The notes beneath the pieces are model-generated. The model searched no databases and was not told where the DNA came from. It worked only from the letters and a program-made list of their open reading frames with translations. Positions 1 to 9,746 of a stretch of DNA of 64,000 nt are shown here, one piece after another. The position numbers and the translations under genes are program-made. The stretch comes from Planctomycetaceae bacterium (GTDB lineage Bacteria > Planctomycetota > Planctomycetia > Planctomycetales > Planctomycetaceae), in the NCBI GenBank assembly GCA_020638955.1, contig JACKHO010000005.1, positions 1 to 64,000 on the forward strand. The letters are read 5' to 3'. How positions within the stretch are numbered: the stretch's first letter is position 1; each line of letters starts with the position of its first letter.

Positions 1-153
1 TGCTCCGCCGTCAAGTCGATCGAGCTACAATTCGTGTCGTCGAGAGACAAGCAGCACTGGATGCCCCTTCCCACATTCTCCGTTGACTTTCGAGATTTAG
101 ACACATCACCGATAGCATGGCTTCCAGTGATAGTGGTATTATCTGTCGCGTAG
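1..153 (+). CDS. possible 3' end of an upstream gene (partial)
   Basis: The first frame is open from the window edge for 50 codons and stops with TAG at 151-153. Its last residues (SPIAWLPVIVVLSVA) look like a hydrophobic tail. A second plus-strand frame is open only to 84-86. An open stretch of this length can occur by chance and there is no homology to lean on, so this is only a possible gene end. No function is proposed. Confidence 0.25.
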   Translation, partial: CSAVKSIELQFVSSRDKQHWMPLPTFSVDFRDLDTSPIAWLPVIVVLSVA

Positions 154-184
154 CCGGATTCGCAGTGCTCGTTCGGATTTTACC

Positions 185-3100
185 ATGACCACCCAACCAG
201 ACTGGCGTTCCGCTGCGGATGCAGGGGAACAAAAATACTCATGGCGAAAGCCGCAGCCGTATGCGAATCCAACGAAGTCGCGTTGGAAGCGAATGCTGCG
301 GTTGCTGGGGGCGTTTGTTGGGCTGGTAGTCACGCTGTACTTGATTTGGTTGATATTCAATTTTGTTGGTCGCAGCCAAATCGATATCGTCACGCTGGGA
401 GTGTCGGGATTTGCCAGTGGCGAAATGCCAGACAATCCGTTTGCCGCCCGCGACATGACCTCGTTTAAGTCGCTGGAGGGGCTGGAAACGCTTTTTCAAA
501 AAGTCAGCGTGCAGTCGCAGGACCTGAATAGTGAATCGGGGCGGATTGAAATCCTCGACCGGCACCGAAATGCAAGTTGTCTTATCCTGTACGTGAACTG
601 CTGGTCAGACTTGAACGGCGATGAGTGGTGCCTTCTTGACCGAGGGTCGACACCGGAAGAATCTCGCCTAGTGCCGCTGTCGGTTCTTTGGGAGGAGTTG
701 AGGTCGCTGCCTCCGCGACAACACAAGCTTGTGTTACTTGATATTTGTCGCGTTCAACCGAATTGGCGTCTGGGGACTCTCCCCGCAGTGATTGATGAAC
801 CAATCTTCCGTCAACTGCAGGACCATAATGTACCAAACTTGGTGGTGATGCTTTCCGATGCCATTTCGACTGGCAGTCAGGGTTCAGCGCGTCTGGGGAA
901 TGGGCAGTCGGCATTTGCCCATTTTGCATTGCAGGGACTGGCGCGACTGGCCGATGACAACCAGGATCGGCGGATTGATGTTCTGGAATTGTATAAGTTT
1001 GTGGAAGCAAACGTTCGTAACTGGTCGCAAGATTGCCGGGATGCAGAACGTCCTCAAACGCCCCTACTTATTCCTTCGCCGTCACAAATTGGTCTTCCCG
1101 AATTTCAATCGTTGAATTTCACGCTGCTCCATTTCACGGAATCGTCTGCACTGACTGCCATTGAAGCACCGACGGCAAGTCCTGATGTGAAAGTGCTCGA
1201 GAAGGCATTGCGACGCCGCGAGGCTCTGCAAACTCGTGAAGTATGGCAGCGTGCGCCCCTGCAATGGACGCGGCTGAATGACGGACTCCAGAGAGCGGAG
1301 ACGCATTACCTTTCACGTAACGCAACAGAGTTTCGCAGAGTTTTGAGTAAAGAAGTCGATCCCCTACTAAACCAACTCGAAGATATTTCCGTTTCCCCCA
1401 GCGAATTATTCCCCGAGCGACTCGATGCATTTGTGCGAAACCTCTTGGCGGAACCGTTGGATGAGGTTTACGGTCGCGATGATCAGCGAAGTTCGAATTC
1501 GAAGGCGGAAGCGGCGACTGAGTCAGACCTTGAGTCGCCCACCAGAATTGCTCAGCGACATTTGCGTGACGAGTGCATTTCGCCGATTGACGATTCGGAC
1601 CGGACGGCGCTGATTGACGAAGTCACTCGATTGAGACAACAGGCCGACTTGCTCTTTGGCAGCCGTATGGGAGCATTTGAGGTCATTGCGGTTGACCTGC
1701 CCGAGGTTGAGCAGGCATTGCGGGAAACAGAGAACTTAGTGCTGGCCCACGCCGAAGAATCGCAGATTCAGTCGCAGTATTCCCAGACCAGAGACATGTT
1801 GAATCGATTGGTTCGACGCGTCGAAATCCGGGCAAATGCTCTGAAGCTACGGGACGAAGCGGCCATGATGTTACCGCAACTGGCGAGTTGGGCGGCCTAT
1901 CGACAGCGATCGCCAAAATCGGACGACTTGGTGCGTCAACACGTGCAGTCGTCGAAAGACGGAGTACTGGGAACGGTCCAAGAACTCAGTTCAGAAGCTG
2001 GAATGGAATTCTCCGAAGCACAGGACCAGCCGGAACAGCACGTCTTGGCATTGTTTATCCGCTTCCGGGAAATGCAAAAGTTGCTTGAAAATTCGGGCAG
2101 CGAGGACTCGCTACAGAAGTTGTCCGTTGATTTGGAGCAGAATGTTGCGGGCGTGAGAAAGCTGTTCACCGAAACAGCACGCAAACTCGAAGGGAAACTC
2201 GACACGAATATTCAGCGTTCGCATCGTCGGGAATACATTGACATCCTGCGAATTGACTGGATTCCGGCCTCTACAAGGCTGGCGTTATTGAATCGCCTCG
2301 AGAATGTCGAAAGTGAGTTAAACGTCGGCAGCAAGCTGCAAACGGGACTGCAAATCGAAAAGCAACCAACCAGGAGATTGCCTGCAGACGATTTGGACAT
2401 CACGGCGAAAGATTGCATCTGGCAGACGTTCTGGATGATTCAGCATGCTTCGACAACTAATGAGGAATTGGACATTCGAGCCTGGTGCACACAGTGGTCG
2501 GACATCGCCATCGACTATGAAAGGCCAGCCAGACAAATTGCACAAGCCCATGAGTTGAGCGATAGGATTGTGTCGCAGTGGAGAAAAATCCGAGTGCAGG
2601 TTCAGGACCTGACCGGCAAAAGGGTGTCTGTTCAGCTTGACCATAGTAAGAAGCTGCGCAGGGCGGATGCTCTCACCCGGTTGATACCATCCCATGAAGC
2701 CGGAATTCTCATGAGAAGTCGTGTAACCCCCACGACTCAGTATGAACTGCTCTGCCTCATCCATCGATTGACTTATTTGTCGGGGCGCTGCGCCGAAGAT
2801 TTCTGGGCGAACTGTGAATCAAATTCACAGCAACCGTGGTATGAACGCAGTTCGAAGCTTCTTAGCTCGGTTGCCAGTGAAATGCAGCGCGAGGAACTAC
2901 CCAGTGCGGAGTGGGTGCTCCCGGAATTGAAAACCGTTGGTGCTAGACGCGAAGAGTTGGCACAGGCTGCGCTGCGTCCGGTCATTGGGAATGAAGATAA
3001 GCAAATTAATCTGCAATTTGTCAAATCCCAAATTGTACCTGTCGCGACTCAGTCGGGTGCCGCGCAGTTGCCGGAAGGGACCGCAATGCTGTGGCTGCGA

Positions 3101-4942
3101 CAAGCCGCACAGGACATTCAGGTCACACCACTTACGCTATGTACTCCGGCAAACCGTCCACAAAGCGAGTTGCAGTTCACTTTACAGTTGCCGCGAAACA
3201 GTGGCGAAATTGATAACCTGGAAGTTCAGCCGGAGGTCCGTTTTCGGGGGCACAATTGGCGAGCAGACCGTCGATTGTTGGTCGATGCGAGACGAGACCA
3301 AGGTCGCTCAATTACATTCGACAACCTGACCGCTCCGGGAACGATTTCGGTAACGGGTTCGGACCGTCGCAAAGTCATGTTCCTGCTCGACTGTTCCTTT
3401 AGCATGAGTTTCCCATACAAGGCAACCACCCATGATAAGTTCTATGAGGCAACACAGACTCTCAGGCAGGTTTGGGCCACCATGGGGGAAGAAGATCAAG
3501 TCGGTCTGATGGCGTTTGGCAATCGAGTTGATGGTACTGACGAAAAGAAGATAAGCGGTTGGGAAACGGACTATGAGGTTGTCCAAGCCATGGCCGAATT
3601 AAATCTCGAGGTAGATGGCCGGGATCAGCGACAATTGCTCAATGACAAAATGACTGACTTGGCGGCAATTGGCTTGACACCAGCGGTAGGGGCAATGGCC
3701 AAAGCGCTCCGGGAGTTGCAAAAATTCACCGAGAGCGAACCTGGCGCGCTGGTGGTGGTGACCGACGGGGCCGCACAGGACGGCGGCATTGATCCAGAGA
3801 AGAGCAAATGGTCTGAGTTTGACCGACAACACAAGAACGAATTGGTGTATATCGTGGCCTATAATGTTGAACCGGACGAGAAGCCATTGCTCCAGAAGTA
3901 CAAAGAGGAGGTAGCAAAGCGGAACAACATCATTTTCAAGGAAGCCCCTACGACCGAGGAACTAAAGCGGGAATTGGATGAAGCTCTGAAACCGCGTGAG
4001 TATTTTGTAATTGACAAGGGGGACAAAAGTCAGCGAGAAAAGGCTCGGCTAGGTACAGTAATCGAGCGACCAGCCGGTACCTATTCGGTGGAATTCGCTG
4101 GACGACAATTCGAGATTCCGCTGGGTGTCGGCCAGGATGCGGTGCTGGATGTCAGTTGGGATACTGGTGAAGTCCAACTCAAACGCACTCTGGAGTCGGG
4201 ATTTCGCGAGTTCCAGGCAGCGAGCGGAGAATTTCCCGAGGGAGTTCCCAAGACGGCTGCCGTCAAGGATTTTGTACGACATGCCGATGGCTCTGCACAT
4301 TTGACGGTCATTCTTGAACACGCCGATCCCGCCAAAGCTGTTTTGCAGCCAGAGGAAATGCATCTTGCAATCTTTCGAAATGGTGAGGCCGTCAGCACCG
4401 ATTTGCAAATTAAACCTGCTGCAAAAGTCAGCGTGCCGGCTTACGAAGTGAAAATGTCTGAATGGCCGGAAGACCAAGGCGTCGAAGTCCATGCCGCTTG
4501 GAAAATGGAAAGGACAACGCCCGATTTGGTGTATACGCTCAAGGAATTGAAAGTGTTCGATGACCAGGCCATCGAAGCCCGACTCGGAGACAAGCCGGTC
4601 CGCATCTTTGCCCAACCGGAGAACAACAAGCTTCATATCCACGTGAAATATGATGATTCGGTGGAATTTCCGGAAATGAGCTACCCGATTTCGCTGGACC
4701 AGCTGCGGGTGGAAATTGGAGTACTCGACAGTTCAGGCAAACTCTTGCCCAATCGGGAACTCATCCGCCGCGTTGAAGTATTTGCCAACGAGAAATTGGT
4801 TGTTACTCACTTCGAGTCGTCATCAGGTAATCTGAATTCCGATTCACTCGGGGTCGCGATTACGAGCCCAGAGGCGCTACTGCACAATGCGTACATGACA
4901 ATTGAGGGTATCAAGGTGCATGATTTTGATCGCGTAGAGTAA
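185..4942 (+). CDS. giant membrane protein with degenerate caspase-like region and vWA domain
   Basis: 1585 aa. A short basic cytoplasmic N-terminus is followed by one membrane segment (about residues 38-60). Residues ~80-290 resemble a caspase/peptidase C14 fold: LLDICRV stands at the usual Cys strand, and a GSARLGNGQSAFAHF stretch with an acidic DDNQDRRID loop follows. The expected GHG histidine motif is replaced by LYVNCWSD, so proteolysis is doubtful. A long charged helical region follows. A von Willebrand factor A domain (~1060-1290) begins with a MIDAS-type motif, DCSFSMS. The C-terminal ~300 residues are beta-rich. The start has only a weak ribosome-binding site. It resembles large planctomycete caspase/vWA proteins; the role is not known. 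The WD40/pseudo-caspase protein encoded at 9747-15011 is a parallel case. Confidence 0.85.
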   Translation: MTTQPDWRSAADAGEQKYSWRKPQPYANPTKSRWKRMLRLLGAFVGLVVTLYLIWLIFNFVGRSQIDIVTLGVSGFASGEMPDNPFAARDMTSFKSLEGLETLFQKVSVQSQDLNSESGRIEILDRHRNASCLILYVNCWSDLNGDEWCLLDRGSTPEESRLVPLSVLWEELRSLPPRQHKLVLLDICRVQPNWRLGTLPAVIDEPIFRQLQDHNVPNLVVMLSDAISTGSQGSARLGNGQSAFAHFALQGLARLADDNQDRRIDVLELYKFVEANVRNWSQDCRDAERPQTPLLIPSPSQIGLPEFQSLNFTLLHFTESSALTAIEAPTASPDVKVLEKALRRREALQTREVWQRAPLQWTRLNDGLQRAETHYLSRNATEFRRVLSKEVDPLLNQLEDISVSPSELFPERLDAFVRNLLAEPLDEVYGRDDQRSSNSKAEAATESDLESPTRIAQRHLRDECISPIDDSDRTALIDEVTRLRQQADLLFGSRMGAFEVIAVDLPEVEQALRETENLVLAHAEESQIQSQYSQTRDMLNRLVRRVEIRANALKLRDEAAMMLPQLASWAAYRQRSPKSDDLVRQHVQSSKDGVLGTVQELSSEAGMEFSEAQDQPEQHVLALFIRFREMQKLLENSGSEDSLQKLSVDLEQNVAGVRKLFTETARKLEGKLDTNIQRSHRREYIDILRIDWIPASTRLALLNRLENVESELNVGSKLQTGLQIEKQPTRRLPADDLDITAKDCIWQTFWMIQHASTTNEELDIRAWCTQWSDIAIDYERPARQIAQAHELSDRIVSQWRKIRVQVQDLTGKRVSVQLDHSKKLRRADALTRLIPSHEAGILMRSRVTPTTQYELLCLIHRLTYLSGRCAEDFWANCESNSQQPWYERSSKLLSSVASEMQREELPSAEWVLPELKTVGARREELAQAALRPVIGNEDKQINLQFVKSQIVPVATQSGAAQLPEGTAMLWLRQAAQDIQVTPLTLCTPANRPQSELQFTLQLPRNSGEIDNLEVQPEVRFRGHNWRADRRLLVDARRDQGRSITFDNLTAPGTISVTGSDRRKVMFLLDCSFSMSFPYKATTHDKFYEATQTLRQVWATMGEEDQVGLMAFGNRVDGTDEKKISGWETDYEVVQAMAELNLEVDGRDQRQLLNDKMTDLAAIGLTPAVGAMAKALRELQKFTESEPGALVVVTDGAAQDGGIDPEKSKWSEFDRQHKNELVYIVAYNVEPDEKPLLQKYKEEVAKRNNIIFKEAPTTEELKRELDEALKPREYFVIDKGDKSQREKARLGTVIERPAGTYSVEFAGRQFEIPLGVGQDAVLDVSWDTGEVQLKRTLESGFREFQAASGEFPEGVPKTAAVKDFVRHADGSAHLTVILEHADPAKAVLQPEEMHLAIFRNGEAVSTDLQIKPAAKVSVPAYEVKMSEWPEDQGVEVHAAWKMERTTPDLVYTLKELKVFDDQAIEARLGDKPVRIFAQPENNKLHIHVKYDDSVEFPEMSYPISLDQLRVEIGVLDSSGKLLPNRELIRRVEVFANEKLVVTHFESSSGNLNSDSLGVAITSPEALLHNAYMTIEGIKVHDFDRVE

Positions 4943-5177
4943 CGTCGAGAATTCGTGGTGTACTGCCACGTAACAGTTGGACGCTCAAAAACACGATTCC
5001 TTGAATTCCTTGCAACCAAGATGACTTTTGAGCGATAATTAATTCTCTCCTCTCCTGAGTTGTCTCGACCGTTCGAGGTGGAAGTGGTGCCTCTCCGCAA
5101 TTGGAGTCTCCAGGCGTCACTTCCGTTGCGGGCATCCGGCAATCCGGAGTGTCAGTGATGTCTTGGCGCATTGCTTT

Positions 5178-6374
5178 ATGGGAGCCAAAAATGCAGCAGG
5201 CCGAGTGAGTGAAATGCCACCAGCAGCCCGTATTCTTGACATGGTTTCGCATCCTCTCCCGCCGATGCTAACGCCGGGACCAGGGGCGTTTACGGTGCTA
5301 ATAGGCAAAAAGCCAGCCTGGCGGGGCGTGCCAGCGGCAGTAGCGGGTGCACTCAGTGCTGCAAAGACAATTTCGGACACGGCAATTAAGACTGCCGAGG
5401 CTGCCACGCTTGCTGCGGCCGGTACTCCAGGCGCACCGGCCGCGAAGCTGGCGGAAGAAGCTGCCAAGGCCTCGGCGGCCGCTTCCATGGGAGCGGCGAT
5501 TTCCAGTGCGGCGGGCATGTCCGACATTCATGCATGTACCACTCCATTGCCAATTCCTCCGCATGGCCCGGGAGTCGTCATCGATGGCAGTCCGACGGTA
5601 CTTATCAACAACTTGCCGGCCTGTCGGCAGGGTGACACCATTCTGGAGGCTGTCGGGCCGCCGAACAAAATCAGTATGGGCTGCTTCAATGTGTTCATCG
5701 GTTCGTCGGGAGGTGGTGGTGGGGGAGGCGGCGGCGCGGCGGCCGGAGCTGCTGCGCCAGGTGGCTTGGGTTCAATTGGCAAGTTGCCTGTCACAAAGCT
5801 GCCCAATGGCGACATTCAGGTTGGTAAGGCAATTACCATTACGGGCGACGATGCCTTCAAGCAGAAAACGCTTGCGCATTTGGGACAAATTGCCGCGACA
5901 GATAATGGCAACGACCTGCTACAGGCAATCGATTCCTCTGGGAAACAGCTAACTATTCAGGAGTCGGGCGATGGAACCAACTCGACAAGCGCCAACCCTG
6001 CGACCGCGTATCGCAATGCCGATGGCACCGCCGGTTCCGGCAGCGACAGTACAGTCGATTACAATCCTGACCGTACGACACTGCGCGATCCGGGAGAGGC
6101 CTCCACTGCAGACAACGCTTGGAAAGACCGACCCCCGGCTGTCGGGTTGGCCCATGAACTTGTCCATGTCTACCAGGCCGCAAACGGTGAATGGGATAGC
6201 GCCACAGCAGACAACGACGGACTTGTCGATCCGGCTGATCCTTCAAAAAAGGCTCAAGAAACAATCGACGAACTGCAGGCCGCCGGCATTCCTCCACACG
6301 ACACTTACCCATACACTGAAAACAAAATTCGCGACCAATGGTCCCCCAAACAGCCTCAGCGACCGTATTATTGA
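5178..6374 (+). CDS. PAAR-like (DUF4150-type) protein with C-terminal M91-like metalloprotease domain
   Basis: 398 aa from the ATG at 5178; a TTG at 5163 and an ATG at 5214 are alternatives. The N-terminal half carries two PAAR-like blocks (MPPAARILDM and later HACTTPLPIPPHGPG...DGSPTVLINNLPACRQGDTI), split by an Ala-rich helical insert. This is the family that forms the sharpened tip of type VI secretion spikes. A Gly/Ala linker at ~175-195 leads to a C-terminal domain with an HELVH zinc motif (HExxH, about residue 325). That domain resembles peptidase family M91 toxins. I infer a spike-delivered effector with a metalloprotease warhead. The TssA-like gene nearby supports this. The target is unknown. 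Confidence 0.8.
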   Translation: MGAKNAAGRVSEMPPAARILDMVSHPLPPMLTPGPGAFTVLIGKKPAWRGVPAAVAGALSAAKTISDTAIKTAEAATLAAAGTPGAPAAKLAEEAAKASAAASMGAAISSAAGMSDIHACTTPLPIPPHGPGVVIDGSPTVLINNLPACRQGDTILEAVGPPNKISMGCFNVFIGSSGGGGGGGGGAAAGAAAPGGLGSIGKLPVTKLPNGDIQVGKAITITGDDAFKQKTLAHLGQIAATDNGNDLLQAIDSSGKQLTIQESGDGTNSTSANPATAYRNADGTAGSGSDSTVDYNPDRTTLRDPGEASTADNAWKDRPPAVGLAHELVHVYQAANGEWDSATADNDGLVDPADPSKKAQETIDELQAAGIPPHDTYPYTENKIRDQWSPKQPQRPYY

Positions 6375-6663
6375 GAAGTGCGATATGTTGGTGTTTTGGA
6401 GGGGGGGCCCAAAGGGGGACGGAAATCAATTGTTGCCATGCCGGTTTGGAGACACGAGATAGGCCATTTCAAAGCCGGGTGGCGCATTTATTTTTGTCTG
6501 TGATTTCCCTGAACGGAAATGACGGTCATCCAGGTTTTGAAATTGCGACTGGTCGGAGTTGTGTCGCAAGAAGCAAGTTTTTCACTGGCAAGTCGAGGTC
6601 ATTGGTTACTGCTACAAACTCGACTGTTAACACGCAGGTTCAATTCCATCAGAGTATTAACAC

Positions 6664-7323
6664 ATGAGGCCTGGTGTGAGGTATCTGTTCCTTATCGTCC
6701 TCATGGGAGGAATTTCTCAAATGACATCATCCGAGACGACTGCCGAACCGCGGACCGGACATTTCAGCGTTGACAATTCCCAATGCCGTATGGTTGGCAG
6801 GGTCGACCGTATCGACGATGCCGCATTGAAAATCGAATACTCGCTGGCAAATCAAAGTGGCCTCCATGCGTTTGTGTTTCACGGAGTCTCGCGCGGGCCT
6901 GAAGCTGAGTTCGATCCCAACCTGACATATGTCATTCCAGTGAATCGAGAAATCGAACTTGCAAAGAAAATGCTGCCCGTGCCCAAAGGGTTAAGGGTGG
7001 AACGGCCGGTGATTCCTCTCTGTATTCGAATTGAACCGGGCGAGTCGTTCTCCGATTCCATTCAAATTCCCATGCCCTTGGTTCCTTGGTCACACTATTC
7101 GACAGGACAATCCGACGACATTGCGAAGCAGAATGAAATGAGTGAGCGGGTCAACGCGCATTTTGTTCTTGGGTTCTTCCTCGCTCCGACAGAAAGCGTC
7201 CAACTGGCGACCCCCATTCAACTCGCCGATCGCGAATACTGGAGTTTCAAGACATTCGACCCGCAAAAACAGTTGTTTTTCAGGGTTGGGCCCATTGCGG
7301 ATGTGCCGGTCAGGTTCAAATGA
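6664..7323 (+). CDS. small exported protein, possible partner or immunity protein of the PAAR effector
   Basis: 219 aa. The N-terminus (MRPGVRYLFLIVLMGGISQM) looks like a signal peptide, so the protein is probably periplasmic or extracytoplasmic. The remainder is soluble and probably beta-rich, with no motif I recognise. It lies 289 bp downstream of the PAAR-M91 gene on the same strand. This is the usual place for an effector's cognate immunity protein, but that role is inference only. Confidence 0.7.
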   Translation: MRPGVRYLFLIVLMGGISQMTSSETTAEPRTGHFSVDNSQCRMVGRVDRIDDAALKIEYSLANQSGLHAFVFHGVSRGPEAEFDPNLTYVIPVNREIELAKKMLPVPKGLRVERPVIPLCIRIEPGESFSDSIQIPMPLVPWSHYSTGQSDDIAKQNEMSERVNAHFVLGFFLAPTESVQLATPIQLADREYWSFKTFDPQKQLFFRVGPIADVPVRFK

Positions 7324-7485
7324 GTGTTGCTATCGAATTGCGGTGAGTCATTCAGGGCGGTCTTCAGTATCTAAGCAGACGCAATACCCGATCCGGCCAG
7401 CCACTACTCGGCTTTGGTCACTCAATGCTTATAGCCCGCCAATGTGTTGTGGGTGCTTCCACGTAGGTGACTTGTAGAACCTTGA

Positions 7486-8577
7486 TTACCCCTGCTGCTG
7501 GTCTTCGGTATCCTTCTGCAAGTCTTCGATCCCCACCAGTCGAAACATGCTTGACCGCGCGGCCTCATCTTCCAGCACTTCCCGAAACAATTCAACAGGC
7601 TTGAGATTTCCCCACCGCACAATTCGTCGAATTTGTGAGGGAAGTATACTTTGTGGCTCTGTGGCTTCAAAGAATTCTGCGATTCGATTCAACTGGCTAA
7701 AGGCTTCATTTCGACTTCCCAAGTCACCCTGGGCAGCGACCGCCGCAGCGACATTTGAGACGCCGGTTTGAGTGTTAGAATCATCTGAGGAATTTGCTTG
7801 TGCTGCGGAAGATGTTGATTTCAGACGATGCCCGGCCAATGCGATAATCGCCGATTCAAGCCCATCAAGCACCTCACGTATTCTCGAGAAGGAGATCAAT
7901 CTTTCTCCGCTTGCCTGAAAAACGCTCTCGTTGGCCTCGATAATGCGTTCACGGCACGAAGTAATGGAACCAAGTGAGTCGTGAAAGAATTGAGTTGGCG
8001 TTTCCTCTGCGGAATGTTTCACGTCTTCCAGCGAGGCTTCCCCTCGGCTGTTTGCTGCCTCTTTCTCATCTTGAGACTTCGACTCCAGCGTCTGGGCATT
8101 GAGGTATTCCCAGAGTTCGAATTGGTGCTTCGTGCCAGCGGTCACGAGCTGCATCCGGAGTGGTTGTTCCAAGACCTTGCCATCAAGCTGGGCCATTGGA
8201 TTGACGATGTCCTGAAATCCGCCATCGGCAGAATGGGGCAGCAGTTGGTCACCGAAAGCGTTCAGCAATCGACCGAAAAGCTCGATTGCATCTGCCATAC
8301 CGGAAAGCCCTGATGTTCGCAGCCGTGCTTCCGTCAGGAAGGCAACATACCGAATGTCCTTCGATGAAGTTGCAATGGCTTCCAGACACAGATCCTCCAG
8401 TTTTCGCCAAAGCGGATCTGCGGGCGAAGATCGAGAGTCTTCTAAGGATTTGGCTTCACGTCGGGCATCGCGAATCAACCAGAATTCGTTCGATGTTTCG
8501 TCGGCCTCCTGATCGATCCCGCAGGGAAATTCAGGAGATACAGGAGCCAGCAGGGCATCAAAGTTTAGGGACGCCAT
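7486..8577 (-). CDS. tssA: TssA/ImpA-like type VI secretion protein
   Basis: 363 aa from the ATG at 8577; a GTG three codons upstream is possible. The N-terminus LNFDALLAPVSPEFPCGIDQ is the typical ImpA_N signature, followed by the family's FWLIRDARREAK helix. TssA proteins cap and organise the tail sheath of type VI secretion systems in the cytoplasm. The middle is low-complexity and helical, and the C-terminus is charged. It lies 134 bp downstream of a sigma-factor gene on the same strand and about 1.1 kb from the PAAR effector. No other sheath or baseplate gene is in the window, so the rest of the system must lie outside. Confidence 0.8.
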   Translation of the reverse strand: MASLNFDALLAPVSPEFPCGIDQEADETSNEFWLIRDARREAKSLEDSRSSPADPLWRKLEDLCLEAIATSSKDIRYVAFLTEARLRTSGLSGMADAIELFGRLLNAFGDQLLPHSADGGFQDIVNPMAQLDGKVLEQPLRMQLVTAGTKHQFELWEYLNAQTLESKSQDEKEAANSRGEASLEDVKHSAEETPTQFFHDSLGSITSCRERIIEANESVFQASGERLISFSRIREVLDGLESAIIALAGHRLKSTSSAAQANSSDDSNTQTGVSNVAAAVAAQGDLGSRNEAFSQLNRIAEFFEATEPQSILPSQIRRIVRWGNLKPVELFREVLEDEAARSSMFRLVGIEDLQKDTEDQQQG

Positions 8578-8711
8578 GAATTTCACCCAGAAGAGATTAA
8601 CGCTTTTGGAGTGTACGGCGTGGTCGTCTCAAGCGGCTGCGAAAATGCGACTGTGAATGTTCATTTTGGGAAACATGGTCGCGATGAGAGCGATTGTACC
8701 TGCTCTACTGG

Positions 8712-9383
8712 TCACTCCGACTCACATAACTGATCTGCGAAGCGTTTCAGAATGCGGGCGTGTGTTCTGCTGGCCCAAGACTTGCTATATCCCATTTGTT
8801 CAGCAGCGTCTTTGAGTGACATGCCGTCAAAATAGGTTGAAGTCATGAGTCGCCGCTCGACATCATCCAGGCGATCAATCATTTGGCGAATACGGACGCT
8901 CATTTCCTTTGTGGAAGCGTCATCCAGCGGATCTGCCGGGCCCCCCATTTGGTCGGGATCATTTGCGAACTGGCAAAATAGATAAATGACTCCCAACTGA
9001 GTCGCCGATTGTGTCGCGGCTTCCAGATCGTTGTTGTTGGAGTGGGGCTGGGGGGTGGATAGCAAATCGGTGGCTCGGGCTTCGTAGCGCCCTCGCGCAT
9101 AGTCGATTTTCTGGAACCAGCTCATCTTCGACAGGCCATCGAGAATCGCACCTCGAATTCGCAGGTAGGCAAAGGTCGTAAACTGGTTTCCGCGCTGTGG
9201 ATCGAACTGGTTGGCAGCTTCCACGAGTCCCAACTGACCATATGAAACCAAGTCATCAAGCTCGACGGACGTCGCGCTGATTTTTCGATGGATTTTCCAG
9301 GCGATTGACCGCACAAGCCCTTGGCAGCTCATTACCAATTGCTGCGTACTGGAACTGGTCGCTCGCGGAGCTACGGTGGGCAT
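8712..9383 (-). CDS. RNA polymerase sigma factor, FliA/WhiG type
   Basis: 223 aa. Sigma-70 region 2 is clear (ELDDLVSYGQLGLVEAANQFDPQRGNQFTTFAYLRIRGAILDGL), with the region 1.2-like LVRSIAWKIHRK before it. Region 4 at the C-terminus contains ERRLMTSTYFDGMSLKDAAEQMGYSKSWASRTHARILKR, a helix-turn-helix for -35 recognition. The ATG at 9383 has GGGAG upstream and overlaps the end of the preceding gene by 13 bp, so translation is probably coupled. Its place between the WD40 giant and tssA suggests it controls this secretion or surface cluster, which is inference. Confidence 0.9.
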   Translation of the reverse strand: MPTVAPRATSSSTQQLVMSCQGLVRSIAWKIHRKISATSVELDDLVSYGQLGLVEAANQFDPQRGNQFTTFAYLRIRGAILDGLSKMSWFQKIDYARGRYEARATDLLSTPQPHSNNNDLEAATQSATQLGVIYLFCQFANDPDQMGGPADPLDDASTKEMSVRIRQMIDRLDDVERRLMTSTYFDGMSLKDAAEQMGYSKSWASRTHARILKRFADQLCESE

Positions 9384-9712
9384 GAGATGGTCTCCCAAAT
9401 GCGTTGCAGACGTGCGAGAGAAATAGGATCGTCATGAAGGCTTCGGCTCACCTGATCGATTAAACTATTGAACAGCCGGTCTGGGATTCGAGGAAATCCT
9501 GCATCGATAAGCAGTGCGGCGACGCATTCACGACCAATCGAATGAGGCAAATAAGTCATTTCCGAATAGCGTCTACCGACCGCCAGCAATGCTGGACCGG
9601 GCTTGAATTGATCACCAATTGCCTGCCGAGCGACCTTGGTAACCTGCTTCTCATTGGCCGATGTACCCCAACCAACGGGATCTTGGGCGGCGGAAGCGTG
9701 TTGTTCTGACAT
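9371..9712 (-). CDS. 113-aa protein coupled to the sigma factor, unknown function
   Basis: Starts at ATG 9712 behind GGAGACCTGATC. It begins 34 bp after the WD40/pseudo-caspase gene and overlaps the sigma-factor gene by 13 bp, so the three form an operon. The sequence is mostly helical, with no membrane segment and no motif I recognise. A role as sigma-factor partner or anti-sigma factor is possible from position only. Confidence 0.7.
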   Translation of the reverse strand: MSEQHASAAQDPVGWGTSANEKQVTKVARQAIGDQFKPGPALLAVGRRYSEMTYLPHSIGRECVAALLIDAGFPRIPDRLFNSLIDQVSRSLHDDPISLARLQRIWETISCPP

Positions 9713-9746
9713 GATCAGGTCTCCGACATGCTCGGGGGACGCGGAG

